DNA of 34,827 bases. Origin: an uncultured Pelagibacteraceae bacterium (lineage in GTDB: Bacteria > Pseudomonadota > Alphaproteobacteria > Pelagibacterales > Pelagibacteraceae). The stretch spans positions 1 to 34,827 of the forward strand of contig CACCGK010000009.1 of NCBI GenBank assembly GCA_902545555.1, read 5' to 3'. The notes under the pieces are model-generated. The model ran no database searches. It was not told where the DNA came from and worked only from the letters and a program-made list of their open reading frames with translations. Of this stretch, positions 7,571-16,065 are shown one piece after another. Each line of letters starts with the position of its first letter. Positions within the stretch are counted from its first letter, which is position 1. The position numbers and the translations under genes are program-made.

Positions 7571-8834
7571 TTAAAAATTTCCTTAGTAGCTTTACCATTC
7601 TTACCATTTGTTTTTTTGTAACAAATGGATGAATTCCAACAAAAAAACAATAATCTTTTATAAGTCTGCTTACTTTTAAGGATCCTACTGACCTTCCCTT
7701 CTCGTATCTCAATCCTGGTTGATCAGGAAGACATCCTCCCATCATAGGTCTAGTTTGAATTCTATTTTTTTCCAAAAAATCACAAATAGACTTTCTGCTG
7801 TATTTACAATTTTTTTTAATAATAATAGGAAATGTATACCTAGAGTTAAAATAATTTTTTATATATTTCGTTGTCATAAAATTTTTGCTCAAATATTTAT
7901 TTATTAAATTATCTAAATATTTTGCATTCTGTGCCCTTATTTTATTTAATTTATCCATTTTTTTTGTTTGAATAACTCCTACGGATGCTTGTAAATCGGT
8001 CATTCTCACGTTATAGCCAATTTTAGTAAAAACGTATCTTTTATCATAATTTTTAATTTTCTTATCTGAGTAATATCTTTCACTTTGTAACTTATCTTGA
8101 TTGATTCTTCCGAATTCTCTTAAAGATAAACACTCGTTATAAATCTTTCTATCATTTGTTAATATCATTCCACCTTCACCAGTTGTGATATTGTGAGCAA
8201 CAAAAAAACTAAATGCAGAAACTATTCCAAAACTTCCAACTTTTTTCTTTTTTATTGAAGCACCATGTGCTTCACAGCAATCTTCGAAGACAAGAATTTT
8301 TTTATTTTTTACAATTTTATTTATTTTATTCATATCAGCTGGCATTCCGAGAGTGTGAACTGGCATTATTACTTTTGTTCTTTTTGTAATCGCCTTTTTT
8401 AATTCCTCAACACTAATGTTCAAAGTATCCAAATCGATATCAACATAAACTGGTTTAAGCCCAACCTGTATAATTGGCATAGCAACTGTTGCAAATGTTG
8501 AGGCTGGTATTATTACCTCATCATTATCTCTCAATTTGTAGATATTTTTTAATGCGGTAAGAGCCAATAAGTTGGCAGATGAGCCTGAATTGGTTGCTAT
8601 ACCATATTTACATCCTATATTTTTTGAAAAACTTTTTTCAAATAATTTTACATTTTTTCCTTGTGAGATATTTCCATTTATAAAATTCTTCAAAATAGCC
8701 TTGGCTTCTCTATCATCATATGGAGGCTCACTTAAAGTAATTCCGTCATACTTTAAGTTTGTATTATAATTTTTATAATATTTAACCAAATTTTTGTTTA
8801 TATCAGATATTATAGTTTTCTTAGCTATTTTCAT
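7563..8834 (-). CDS. DegT/DnrJ/EryC1-family PLP enzyme, NDP-4-keto-6-deoxyhexose 3-dehydratase-like (RfbH/ColD type)
   Basis: A 423-residue fold-type I PLP protein. NSGSSANLLALTAL (82-95), IIPASTFATVAMPI, VHTLGMPADM (159-168) and FEDCCEAHG (203-211) follow RfbH closely. At the cofactor site FSFFVAHNITTGEGG the usual Schiff-base lysine is replaced by His214, confirmed in the DNA as CAC. Lys-to-His is the hallmark of the 3-dehydratase branch (RfbH/E1, ColD) as opposed to sugar aminotransferases. The stretch that carries four iron-sulfur cysteines in RfbH (after GR near residue 242) contains no cysteine here, resembling the cluster-free ColD. Expected reaction: 3-deoxygenation of an NDP-4-keto-6-deoxysugar. 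It overlaps the upstream SDR by 14 bases and the downstream SDR by 8. An aminotransferase role is unlikely. Confidence 0.85.
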   Translation of the reverse strand: MKIAKKTIISDINKNLVKYYKNYNTNLKYDGITLSEPPYDDREAKAILKNFINGNISQGKNVKLFEKSFSKNIGCKYGIATNSGSSANLLALTALKNIYKLRDNDEVIIPASTFATVAMPIIQVGLKPVYVDIDLDTLNISVEELKKAITKRTKVIMPVHTLGMPADMNKINKIVKNKKILVFEDCCEAHGASIKKKKVGSFGIVSAFSFFVAHNITTGEGGMILTNDRKIYNECLSLREFGRINQDKLQSERYYSDKKIKNYDKRYVFTKIGYNVRMTDLQASVGVIQTKKMDKLNKIRAQNAKYLDNLINKYLSKNFMTTKYIKNYFNSRYTFPIIIKKNCKYSRKSICDFLEKNRIQTRPMMGGCLPDQPGLRYEKGRSVGSLKVSRLIKDYCFFVGIHPFVTKKQMVRMVKLLRKFLNE

Positions 8835-9738
8835 AAAATTTCTTTAATCCTCGGTTTATTTCAATCTGTGGTCTCCAATTTAAGATTTTTTTAATTTTTT
8901 TTATATTTGCTTTGTGGTTTTTATCTCCAATATCCTCTTTTGATTTTATATAAGGTAAAAATACTAGTTTTAATTTTTTATTTGAAATATTTATCAATTT
9001 TTTAACAATAAATCCAATCGATATTGATTTTCCTGAACCTAGATTAAAGATATTTATTTTTTTTTTATTTTTGGATTTTAAGCACAAATATATAGCATTT
9101 GATAGATCATCAACATGCAAGAAATCTCTCATAATTTTTGGTTTTTTTAAGACTATTTTCTTACAATTTATGTTATTTATCTTTCTTTTTATCATAGGTA
9201 AAAATTGAGTTTTTCTTGAATGTGGTCCATAAATAGTGAAAGCCCTCAATATATAACATTTTACTTTATATTTTCTGGCAAAATTACAAATCAATTTTTC
9301 TGAAATTAGTTTACTTTTACCAAGTGGTTCTCTTGGACATAAATTTAGATTTTCATGATAAACTTTATTATTATTACCAGAATATACATATACACTGGAT
9401 AAAAATATAATTTTTTTACATTTTGATTTTATTGCATATCTAATTAAATTTTTTGTTATTTTTGTATTATCATTAATTTGTTTTATTCCATCTTTATTAT
9501 TTACAAAAGTTCTTGCATCTCCAGCCAAATGAATGATTTGATTACAAATTTTTGGTAATTTTTTGTATGATTTTGTGTATAATAAATTAACTCGGATTAA
9601 TTTTTTATCTAAACTTTTTTTTTTATTGTATTTGTTTTTGTGAATTGTGCAAAAATAATTATATTTATTTATTTCTTTATTATTTATTAAATTCCTTCCA
9701 ATGAAACCCTGGGAACCAGTTACTAATAAACTTTCCAT
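8821..9738 (-). CDS. Extended SDR lacking the catalytic tyrosine
   Basis: A 305-residue SDR with NAD-binding GSQGFIG (8-14), HLAGDA, LSSVYVYSG (113-121), RAFTIYGPHSR and RDFLHVDDLSNAI. The active-site YxxxK reads PLGKSK: Lys143 is present but residue 139 is Leu (CTT in the DNA) instead of Tyr. The neighbouring SDR at 6596 and the C-terminal Rossmann features are normal, so this protein either uses another residue or has a non-classical role such as a reductase or decarboxylase with altered chemistry. It sits between the dehydrogenase gene (6-base gap) and the DegT-family gene (14-base overlap), which implies work on the same nucleotide sugar. The specific substrate is unknown. Confidence 0.8.
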   Translation of the reverse strand: MESLLVTGSQGFIGRNLINNKEINKYNYFCTIHKNKYNKKKSLDKKLIRVNLLYTKSYKKLPKICNQIIHLAGDARTFVNNKDGIKQINDNTKITKNLIRYAIKSKCKKIIFLSSVYVYSGNNNKVYHENLNLCPREPLGKSKLISEKLICNFARKYKVKCYILRAFTIYGPHSRKTQFLPMIKRKINNINCKKIVLKKPKIMRDFLHVDDLSNAIYLCLKSKNKKKINIFNLGSGKSISIGFIVKKLINISNKKLKLVFLPYIKSKEDIGDKNHKANIKKIKKILNWRPQIEINRGLKKFYENS

Positions 9739-9744
9739 TAGAAT

Positions 9745-10917
9745 TTATATAAATCCCCAGCAATCAACTACTTTAATATTTTTTTTAAATTTTATTTTTT
9801 TGTATTGATCATGCGGACATCCAATAAAGATAATCTTGCAGGTATTTAGAATTTTTTTTGTACTTACAAAATTTCTATCTTTTAAATAGATGTCGCTACA
9901 ATAAACTTTACAACCCTCATATTCTAATTTTTTTTTTAATTTGAATGCTAAAGAATCCCTTATATCATCATTATTTGCTTTAAATGCCATTCCTAAAATT
10001 CCTACTTTTACATTATAAATTTTTTTATTTTTTTTTAAATCATTTATTAAAAACTCTGGGAGAGTTTCATTTACAAGCATTGCAGAATGACCAAAAGTGA
10101 AAAGTTGTCGACTATAAGCTGATAGTTGCATTGTATCTTTTAATAAACATGGTCCTGCCGCAAAACCTGATTTTGGAAAATCTTTTGCTCTGTCATATTT
10201 ATACATCATTGCATTTCTTATAACTTCAAAATTTAAATTTTTATCTTTGCATATTGTGTAAAATTGATTTGCAATTGCAAATTTTAAATATCTCCATGTA
10301 TTACAAAATAATTTTGTAACCTCTGCTTCTTCAAAATTAGTTTTAATTATATTTGGAGTTAAATTTCTAAATATTTTTGCACATAGATTATATGTTTTGT
10401 TATCTGATGCAGAAATAATTTGTGGTAAATTGACCAACTCTTTTACTCCATTACCTTGAGATATTCTCTCTGGACAAAAAGCCAAACCAATTTTTAATTT
10501 TTTTTTTTTTAATATTTTTTCTATTTTTCTAGTTGTGCCCGGGTAAACAGTGCTTCGTAAAATTATTGTCTGACCGTTCCTAAGAAATGGTATAATTTTC
10601 TCAAAGTTATCAAAAAAAATTGCAAAATTTGGATTAAAATACTCATCAATAGGTGTCCCTAAAGTAATAAAAACAATCTTACTTTTTTTAATAAAATTAT
10701 AATTTTCTGTGAATCTAATACTCATTTTATCTTGTTTTTTTATAAGCTCCTTAAGACCTTTTTCTTTAAAAGGTAGGACTTTTTTTTTTATTTTTTCTAT
10801 TTTTTTTTTATCAACATCTATGCTCGTAACATCAAATTTTTTTGACGCCAGACTGAATGCTAATGGTAGACCAACGTGACCTACACCACCAATAATTGAG
10901 ATTTTTGTTTTTAACAT
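9745..10917 (-). CDS. Nucleotide-sugar 6-dehydrogenase (UDP-glucose/GDP-mannose dehydrogenase family)
   Basis: A 390-residue cytoplasmic enzyme that oxidises C6 of a nucleotide sugar to a uronic acid with two NAD. Visible: an N-terminal Rossmann GGVGHVGLPLA (10-20), VFITLGTPID, RSTVYPGTT (121-129), FCPERISQG, the central helix EAEVTKLFCNTWRY, the catalytic thiol Cys257 in GPCLLKDT, and a C-terminal Rossmann domain opening VGILGMAFKANNDDIRDS. The family signature GPGGHCIP of WbpA/WecC is absent and replaced by the GPCLxKD form, so this enzyme differs in subfamily from the dehydrogenase at 20373. It is first in a leftward operon that continues to 5866. The substrate is unknown; UDP-GlcNAc, UDP-ManNAc or UDP-glucose are all possible. 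Confidence 0.88.
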   Translation of the reverse strand: MLKTKISIIGGVGHVGLPLAFSLASKKFDVTSIDVDKKKIEKIKKKVLPFKEKGLKELIKKQDKMSIRFTENYNFIKKSKIVFITLGTPIDEYFNPNFAIFFDNFEKIIPFLRNGQTIILRSTVYPGTTRKIEKILKKKKLKIGLAFCPERISQGNGVKELVNLPQIISASDNKTYNLCAKIFRNLTPNIIKTNFEEAEVTKLFCNTWRYLKFAIANQFYTICKDKNLNFEVIRNAMMYKYDRAKDFPKSGFAAGPCLLKDTMQLSAYSRQLFTFGHSAMLVNETLPEFLINDLKKNKKIYNVKVGILGMAFKANNDDIRDSLAFKLKKKLEYEGCKVYCSDIYLKDRNFVSTKKILNTCKIIFIGCPHDQYKKIKFKKNIKVVDCWGFI

Positions 10918-11008
10918 TATAACTTTTAAAATTTAATTTAAATAAGATAATATATTTTATAAATTAATTTCATCATGTTTAAAGAAAAATTTTAATAAAC
11001 AGGTAAAA
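10918..11008. promoter_or_regulatory. Divergent intergenic region, likely two promoters
   Basis: This is the largest gap between genes in the window, 91 bases separating two divergent starts, so it should hold promoters for both the leftward sugar operon and the rightward membrane gene. It is almost pure A/T with several TATA-like hexamers (around 10946-10960), and no -35 box can be picked with confidence. A short Shine-Dalgarno-like AGG at 11001-11003 precedes the ATG at 11009 by five bases. Confidence 0.35.
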
Positions 11009-12505
11009 ATGAAATATTTAAATAATAAAATTAACATATATTTTTTTATATTCTCATTTCTATGTCTATTCATATTTATTTATATTTATGACATTTTTTT
11101 AAATGAAAATTTTTTTAATTATAACTTTCATTATAAATCAAATGTTTTAGATTTATATGCACTACAGGATCATACACAGTTACTAAAATCTCATTTTAAT
11201 CACAATATATTTATTGATTTAAGTTTAGGCATTTTATTAGCTAACTATATTTTAATTAAAATCCCTCAGATAATTAAAAACAAATCGACTTCTTTTCATC
11301 TTCAAATAATTTGGTTATTAAAAATTTTTTTTATTTTTACAGTTTTCTCAATATACGAAAGAAACTTACTTTTAGATCAAAATATATTTTTTATGGGAGC
11401 TATTAACAATTTTGAAGCATTTGAATTTTTAGATTTTAAAAACAAATATATATCTGAAACTTTATCAAGTGCATTTCTTTTATATCTTTTAAAAATTTTA
11501 AATTTATTTTTTTTTAATTCGTGGTTTTCTTTCAAGGTTTTTTTGACACTTTTATATTTAATAACTGTAATTTATAGTTTTAAAACAATTGAATTATTTT
11601 TAAAAAAAAATAATGTTGTTTTTTTATATATTTTATCATTTGTGCCCTCTTTTTTTTATTCTAGTTCTTTGATAGTTAAAGATATTTTAATTCTACCATT
11701 AATTGTAATATTTTTTTTTAGCTTTTTTAAATTATTTTTTACATTGAATAAAAAAGAATTAATAAAAATTTTGTTAATAATTTTTTTTTCTATTTTTACT
11801 ATAGGTTTATTTAGATTTTGGATAGCACTATCTTGCTTGCTATGTATCCTCGTTTTTTCAATATATTTACTAATTAGTGAGACTAAACAATATATAAATA
11901 AAAGTAATTTTAAAAATTTTTATTTTGTAATTTTTTTATTTTTTTTATTCTTTATATTTTTATCTCTTATTGAAGAGGCTATTAAATTACATTCATATCT
12001 ACAATTTCAAATTTCAGATAGTTATAGAAATTTTACTGTAAACAAAAATTATAATAGTGGCTTAAATTTATATTATGGTATCGAAAGTTACAAAGATTTT
12101 TTATTTAAGATACCAAAATTATACTTTTATTCTGTGTTTAATCCTTTCTTAGAAAACATTTTTCATTTCAAATATTTTTTGCTTATTTTTGAAAATTTAA
12201 TCTTTTGCATCCTAATTATATTGACTTTCTTTATAAAAAAATTTCCTAAAAAAATAAAATTATTATTGGTTGTTTATTTAACTTATATATTTATTTTTGT
12301 TAATATTTACATGTTTGTAAGTTATGCCAGTATTGGAACAGGTTTTAGATATTCGGCACAATTAAAGATTCCTCTGCTTGTGTTGATGTTTATATTGAAT
12401 AAAGAAAAATTGGACAGTTATTTTCTTTTTTTATCGAAAAAATTAAAGAAAATCGTATTTAAGATCAATGACAAAGTAAGTCCAAAACATATTAAAGATA
12501 AGTAA
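11009..12505 (+). CDS. Polytopic membrane protein, Wzy-like polymerase candidate, copy A
   Basis: A 498-residue inner-membrane protein with roughly 10-12 hydrophobic segments, starting near residues 8-29 and ending about 450. Landmarks: YERNLLLDQ (116-124), NSWFSFKVFL, FVPSFFYSSSLIVKD (211-225), LFRFWIA with Arg269, SVFNPFLENIFHFKYFLLIF, and GTGFRYSAQLK (443-453). A P-S-x-x-F-Y-S-S-x-x-x-K-D turn between helices, plus conserved arginines in polar loops, resembles O-antigen polymerases of the Wzy/EpsG kind, though I do not recognise the exact family. The protein at 14611-16065 is a clear paralogue with the same motifs at nearly the same positions. The final 88 bases overlap the convergent gene at 12418-13158. 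The basic tail is cytoplasmic by the positive-inside rule. Confidence 0.75.
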   Translation: MKYLNNKINIYFFIFSFLCLFIFIYIYDIFLNENFFNYNFHYKSNVLDLYALQDHTQLLKSHFNHNIFIDLSLGILLANYILIKIPQIIKNKSTSFHLQIIWLLKIFFIFTVFSIYERNLLLDQNIFFMGAINNFEAFEFLDFKNKYISETLSSAFLLYLLKILNLFFFNSWFSFKVFLTLLYLITVIYSFKTIELFLKKNNVVFLYILSFVPSFFYSSSLIVKDILILPLIVIFFFSFFKLFFTLNKKELIKILLIIFFSIFTIGLFRFWIALSCLLCILVFSIYLLISETKQYINKSNFKNFYFVIFLFFLFFIFLSLIEEAIKLHSYLQFQISDSYRNFTVNKNYNSGLNLYYGIESYKDFLFKIPKLYFYSVFNPFLENIFHFKYFLLIFENLIFCILIILTFFIKKFPKKIKLLLVVYLTYIFIFVNIYMFVSYASIGTGFRYSAQLKIPLLVLMFILNKEKLDSYFLFLSKKLKKIVFKINDKVSPKHIKDK

Positions 12506-13158
12506 TACAAAACATTAAATTTATGTTCATATTTTTCAATTAAAAATTCAAAATTTAATTTTTCAATTTTGATTGATTTAAGTTGATCTATATTTGGTCG
12601 AAATTCATATTTTCCATATTTCTCAATTTCATTCTCTAGAAAATTAAAATATGACATAGCTAAATTATTACTTTTAAATGCTTTATTAAAACAAAAATTG
12701 AAATAATTAATAAAACTACTTTCTGCTTGCTGAAATGATTCAGAATGATTGAATTTAATTAAAATTTTATCAATAAATTTTCTATTATAAAAATAACCAC
12801 CCTGGAGACTTATAGATTTGATTAAATTTTTATCTAAGTTATTATTTTTTTTTTGATACTCTTGTATAAACAAATTGTTTTCTTGCAAACACAAAAAACC
12901 CTCAGTTAAAAATTGATTTGTTGATTTATCCTTAAATTTTTTAATTGAAATATCTATTGTTGGTATTTGTGTTATCAATATATTGTTAACGTCATTTACA
13001 ATTACATTATTAAAATCAAAAATTTTATCAATTTTACCGTTTTTCTCAAATAAGTAGGAACTTCTGTATTTATTGTTGCTATAAAAAATAAAATAAAAAT
13101 TTAAAAAGATGAAATATAAAAAAAATATAACTAAGAATGATTTTATACTCTTATTCAT
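12418..13158 (-). CDS. Bitopic membrane protein, Wzz-like topology, copy A
   Basis: A 246-residue protein with one hydrophobic helix at each end (about 7-27 and 214-238) and a soluble, probably periplasmic, domain between. This is the layout of polysaccharide co-polymerases (Wzz), although no definite Wzz signature is visible. The segment SISLQGGYFYNRKFIDKILIKF aligns with SVSLEGAYFLMPEHIDKVTI in the larger protein at 16025-17293, so the two appear related, with this one much shorter. It lies 9 bases downstream of the GT-C gene on the same strand. Its last 88 bases are antisense to the end of the Wzy-like gene A. A chain-length regulator partnered with that polymerase-like protein is the working idea. 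Confidence 0.62.
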   Translation of the reverse strand: MNKSIKSFLVIFFLYFIFLNFYFIFYSNNKYRSSYLFEKNGKIDKIFDFNNVIVNDVNNILITQIPTIDISIKKFKDKSTNQFLTEGFLCLQENNLFIQEYQKKNNNLDKNLIKSISLQGGYFYNRKFIDKILIKFNHSESFQQAESSFINYFNFCFNKAFKSNNLAMSYFNFLENEIEKYGKYEFRPNIDQLKSIKIEKLNFEFLIEKYEHKFNVLYYLSLICFGLTLSLILNTIFFNFFDKKRK

Positions 13159-13167
13159 AATACCTCA

Positions 13168-14601
13168 TTATTTAAAATATTTATTTACATTTAAAGATAA
13201 CTTATTAAAAAATATAATACTTAATAATGAAAGTATTGGAAACATTGGAATAAGATATCTACTTTGTGTGAGCGGCACCCAGCTTGTATAAACATACAAA
13301 TGACCAATTATCAAACTAAATGAATATAAAAATATTTTATTATATCTATATTTTTTAAAAAATATAATACCGTATGCACATAATATAATTGATGGAAGTG
13401 TATATATTAAATTATAAATTGTATAAAAAATAAATGTAATTTTATTACTATTAAAACCTGATTTATTTTTATAGAAACTTGAAATTCTTGGAGCAAACAA
13501 TATTTTTGCAATTCTTGAAAGAGGAGCAGTAAAATAAAGTGATGGACTATGGCGATATCTTTTTTCACTTATCTCTAAAAATTTATTGTTCATTTCCTCA
13601 GGATACTTAATTGGATAATTCGATACTCCATATCTTATATCAGGAATTTTTTGTAACAACCTAAAAGCCTCGTCAATATCTTTGTTCTCACCATCATAAA
13701 CTGTCTTATAAACTTTAGGTTTTTCAATTGGATTTAAAATTAGAAGTGGTTCGTTGTATGATTTTACAAATTTCTGATAATTTTTATTATACATAACCTT
13801 CCATTTATTTATATTTGATTTGAAACCAATAGGAGTAATAATATCATTATTAGGTAGCTCATAATATTTTTTAAAAACTATATTATTTCTTAATATCCAT
13901 GGTGATAAAAAAATAAGTACCATAGAGGAAATAATAAAATATTTAGATATAATTTTTAAATTAAAATTTTTAGAATTAAATAAATCAATGCAAAAAAAAA
14001 TAATAAATGTGATCAACAAAATCAAAGAAAATATTGGTCTTACGTATATGATTGCAGCATATACAAACGAAAGAAAAATTAAATTATAATATGGTAAATC
14101 AAAAAAAAATTCTTTTTTATTATGATTTTTAAAAATTATCCAAAAAGAAAGAGTAATTAAAAAACAATAAAGTGTTTCTGTCATTATCATACCGGAGTAA
14201 ATAGTTGTATAAAGACAAGAAATAAGTAGGAAAGATAAAAAATATTTTAATTTATTAGAAATTTTTAAACCACTTGCTATATCCATGATTAATACACAAG
14301 ATAAAGAGTCAATAAAAAATTGCGTAAAAATAATAGAATTTAAGTTTTCTGAAAATAAAAAAGAAAAATATATAAAAAATGGATATCCAGGAGTTCTGTT
14401 CATCCCTGGTTCACCATTTTCTCCGATTATACCAAAATCTTTAATTGATTTAGCTATATTAATATATTCTAGAGAGTCGTCTGTTAAACCCCATGTGTCA
14501 AAAATTTGAAAGTAATATAGCGTAGATCTATAAATAAAAGAAATTAGAAATGTGAATAATAATAATTTTATTTTATTTTGTTTTTTAATTAATAAATTCA
14601 T
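13168..14601 (-). CDS. GT-C fold membrane glycosyltransferase (GT39/GT83, ArnT/PMT-like)
   Basis: A 477-residue protein with many hydrophobic segments. The first extracytoplasmic loop carries LTDDSLEYINIAKSI with Asp41/Asp42, followed by MNRTPGYPFFIYF (68-80). The D-x-x-x-Y...R-x-P-G-Y-P arrangement is the acidic catalytic loop and following motif of the PMT_2 (ArnT-like) superfamily, which uses polyprenyl-phosphate sugars as donors on the periplasmic face. Late helices around residues 380-470 include a small SWVPLTQSRYLIPMFP loop, also typical. Its start is 9 bases from the divergent Wzy-like gene B, so both share a very small promoter space. The DPM1-like GT2 at 5866 could provide its lipid-linked donor. 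Acceptor unknown. Confidence 0.78.
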   Translation of the reverse strand: MNLLIKKQNKIKLLLFTFLISFIYRSTLYYFQIFDTWGLTDDSLEYINIAKSIKDFGIIGENGEPGMNRTPGYPFFIYFSFLFSENLNSIIFTQFFIDSLSCVLIMDIASGLKISNKLKYFLSFLLISCLYTTIYSGMIMTETLYCFLITLSFWIIFKNHNKKEFFFDLPYYNLIFLSFVYAAIIYVRPIFSLILLITFIIFFCIDLFNSKNFNLKIISKYFIISSMVLIFLSPWILRNNIVFKKYYELPNNDIITPIGFKSNINKWKVMYNKNYQKFVKSYNEPLLILNPIEKPKVYKTVYDGENKDIDEAFRLLQKIPDIRYGVSNYPIKYPEEMNNKFLEISEKRYRHSPSLYFTAPLSRIAKILFAPRISSFYKNKSGFNSNKITFIFYTIYNLIYTLPSIILCAYGIIFFKKYRYNKIFLYSFSLIIGHLYVYTSWVPLTQSRYLIPMFPILSLLSIIFFNKLSLNVNKYFK

Positions 14602-14610
14602 TTAAATATA

Positions 14611-16065
14611 TTGGTTGTGAAAAAAAATCATAGTTTTATACATTACAAATTTTTCAACATTGAAAATAAATATAAATATTTATTTTTTTCTTTATTATTA
14701 TTTTGCATTGGTTTTATAATAATTGCTAAATATTCAAACTATATACCTATACATGAAAATACAATAACAGATTATATACAAGGGGATGATTTACCTTTTT
14801 TTAAAAATAATCAAATATTTTATGATCTATCTTATAGCCTTATAATTTTTATAATATTATTTAAATTATTTGATAACATTAAATCATCATTTCTTAGAAC
14901 GAATATGAAAATAATATGGATAATAAAAAGTTTCTTCTCTTTATTCTTAATATTAATTTACGAGAAAGATGCAGGTTTAGATCAAGTTGTTTATTTTGAT
15001 ATAATAAATAATCAAAAAGTTTGGGCGCAGCATTATGGCTATATTTATAATTTTATTAACTTTGAAAGTGCAACAAGTAATTTCTTAATTCCATTTAAAT
15101 ATTTGAATTTTGTTTTTATTGATAGCTGGTTTTTAATTAAAATTTTTTTAAATTTAATTTATATTTCAACTGTTTACATATCTTACAAAATTTATTTAAA
15201 AATCAATCCAATTAATTCTTTTTTCATTTTTTATAGTTTTAGTTTTTTTCCTACATTGTTTTTTTATTCATCTATATTAACAAAGGATTTATTTATATTA
15301 TTTTATATTCTAGTTTCATTTTATTTTTTTCAAAAACTAAACATGAATTTAAATTTAAAAAATTTTAAAAATATTATTATCATTATTTCCTCATTGTTTT
15401 TAATAAGTACAATTAGAATCTGGATGGCACCATTAGTACTACTATCAATGTTTATTCCAATAATATTTTATTATACTTTTAAAAGAATGATCATATTCAA
15501 CAAAAAATTTTTTTTATTTGTTCTATTTTTTGTTTTTATTGGACTTATTTTTTTTCTAGATACGAATATATGGAATAATATAAAAATAGATTTCACGGAA
15601 GAACAATTTAATAGAGTGCATAATTGGCATGCATGGGATCCTAATAAACATAATATTATTGGAGTTAATGCCGAAAACATTCAGCAATTGTTAATATATG
15701 ATTTTTGGAAAATGATGTTTTTAACACTATTTAATCCTTTTTTAAATTATTACTATGAATTGAAATTTTATCCGTTCATTTTTGAAAACATAATGATTAT
15801 TTTTTTAATATTTTATTCAATATTAAATAAAGATTTCAAAACAAATAAAAATATTTTATTTATTTTTTTTATTACCTTGGGATATAGTTTATTGTATGCT
15901 CATGCAGGTGGGTTTCTTAATCCAGGAACATCATTGAGGTATTCTTTACAAATTAAATATTTAATATTTATTTATTTATTAAGTCTAAATAAAAAATCTC
16001 TTGATATTTTATTTTATAAATTTTTTATTTATCTGAAAAACTTCTATAAACAATATGTGAAATAA
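14611..16065 (+). CDS. Polytopic membrane protein, Wzy-like polymerase candidate, copy B
   Basis: A 484-residue paralogue of the membrane protein at 11009-12505. Corresponding blocks are IWIIK (102), YEKDAGLDQ (117-125), DSWFLIKIFL, FFPTLFFYSSILTKD (212-226), TIRIWMA with Arg269, LTLFNPFLNYYYELKFYPFIFEN, and GTSLRYSLQIK (439-449). Offsets are only a residue or so over the first 270 positions, so these are genuine duplicates that have diverged. Roughly 10-12 membrane segments are seen. The start is TTG at 14611; a GTG at 14617 would also serve and removes only two residues. Its last 41 bases overlap the convergent Wzz-like gene B, the same arrangement as in copy A. Function as a polymerase is inferred from topology and neighbours. 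Confidence 0.75.
   Translation: MVVKKNHSFIHYKFFNIENKYKYLFFSLLLFCIGFIIIAKYSNYIPIHENTITDYIQGDDLPFFKNNQIFYDLSYSLIIFIILFKLFDNIKSSFLRTNMKIIWIIKSFFSLFLILIYEKDAGLDQVVYFDIINNQKVWAQHYGYIYNFINFESATSNFLIPFKYLNFVFIDSWFLIKIFLNLIYISTVYISYKIYLKINPINSFFIFYSFSFFPTLFFYSSILTKDLFILFYILVSFYFFQKLNMNLNLKNFKNIIIIISSLFLISTIRIWMAPLVLLSMFIPIIFYYTFKRMIIFNKKFFLFVLFFVFIGLIFFLDTNIWNNIKIDFTEEQFNRVHNWHAWDPNKHNIIGVNAENIQQLLIYDFWKMMFLTLFNPFLNYYYELKFYPFIFENIMIIFLIFYSILNKDFKTNKNILFIFFITLGYSLLYAHAGGFLNPGTSLRYSLQIKYLIFIYLLSLNKKSLDILFYKFFIYLKNFYKQYVK

Noticed and set aside
13109-13291. 60-codon plus-strand frame at the start of the bitopic gene A
   Set aside because: It is antisense to the N-terminus of 12418-13158 and the end of the GT-C gene, with no motif.
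14285-14509. 74-codon plus-strand frame inside the GT-C gene
   Set aside because: Antisense to the catalytic-loop region of the GT-C gene, which has clear motifs on the minus strand.
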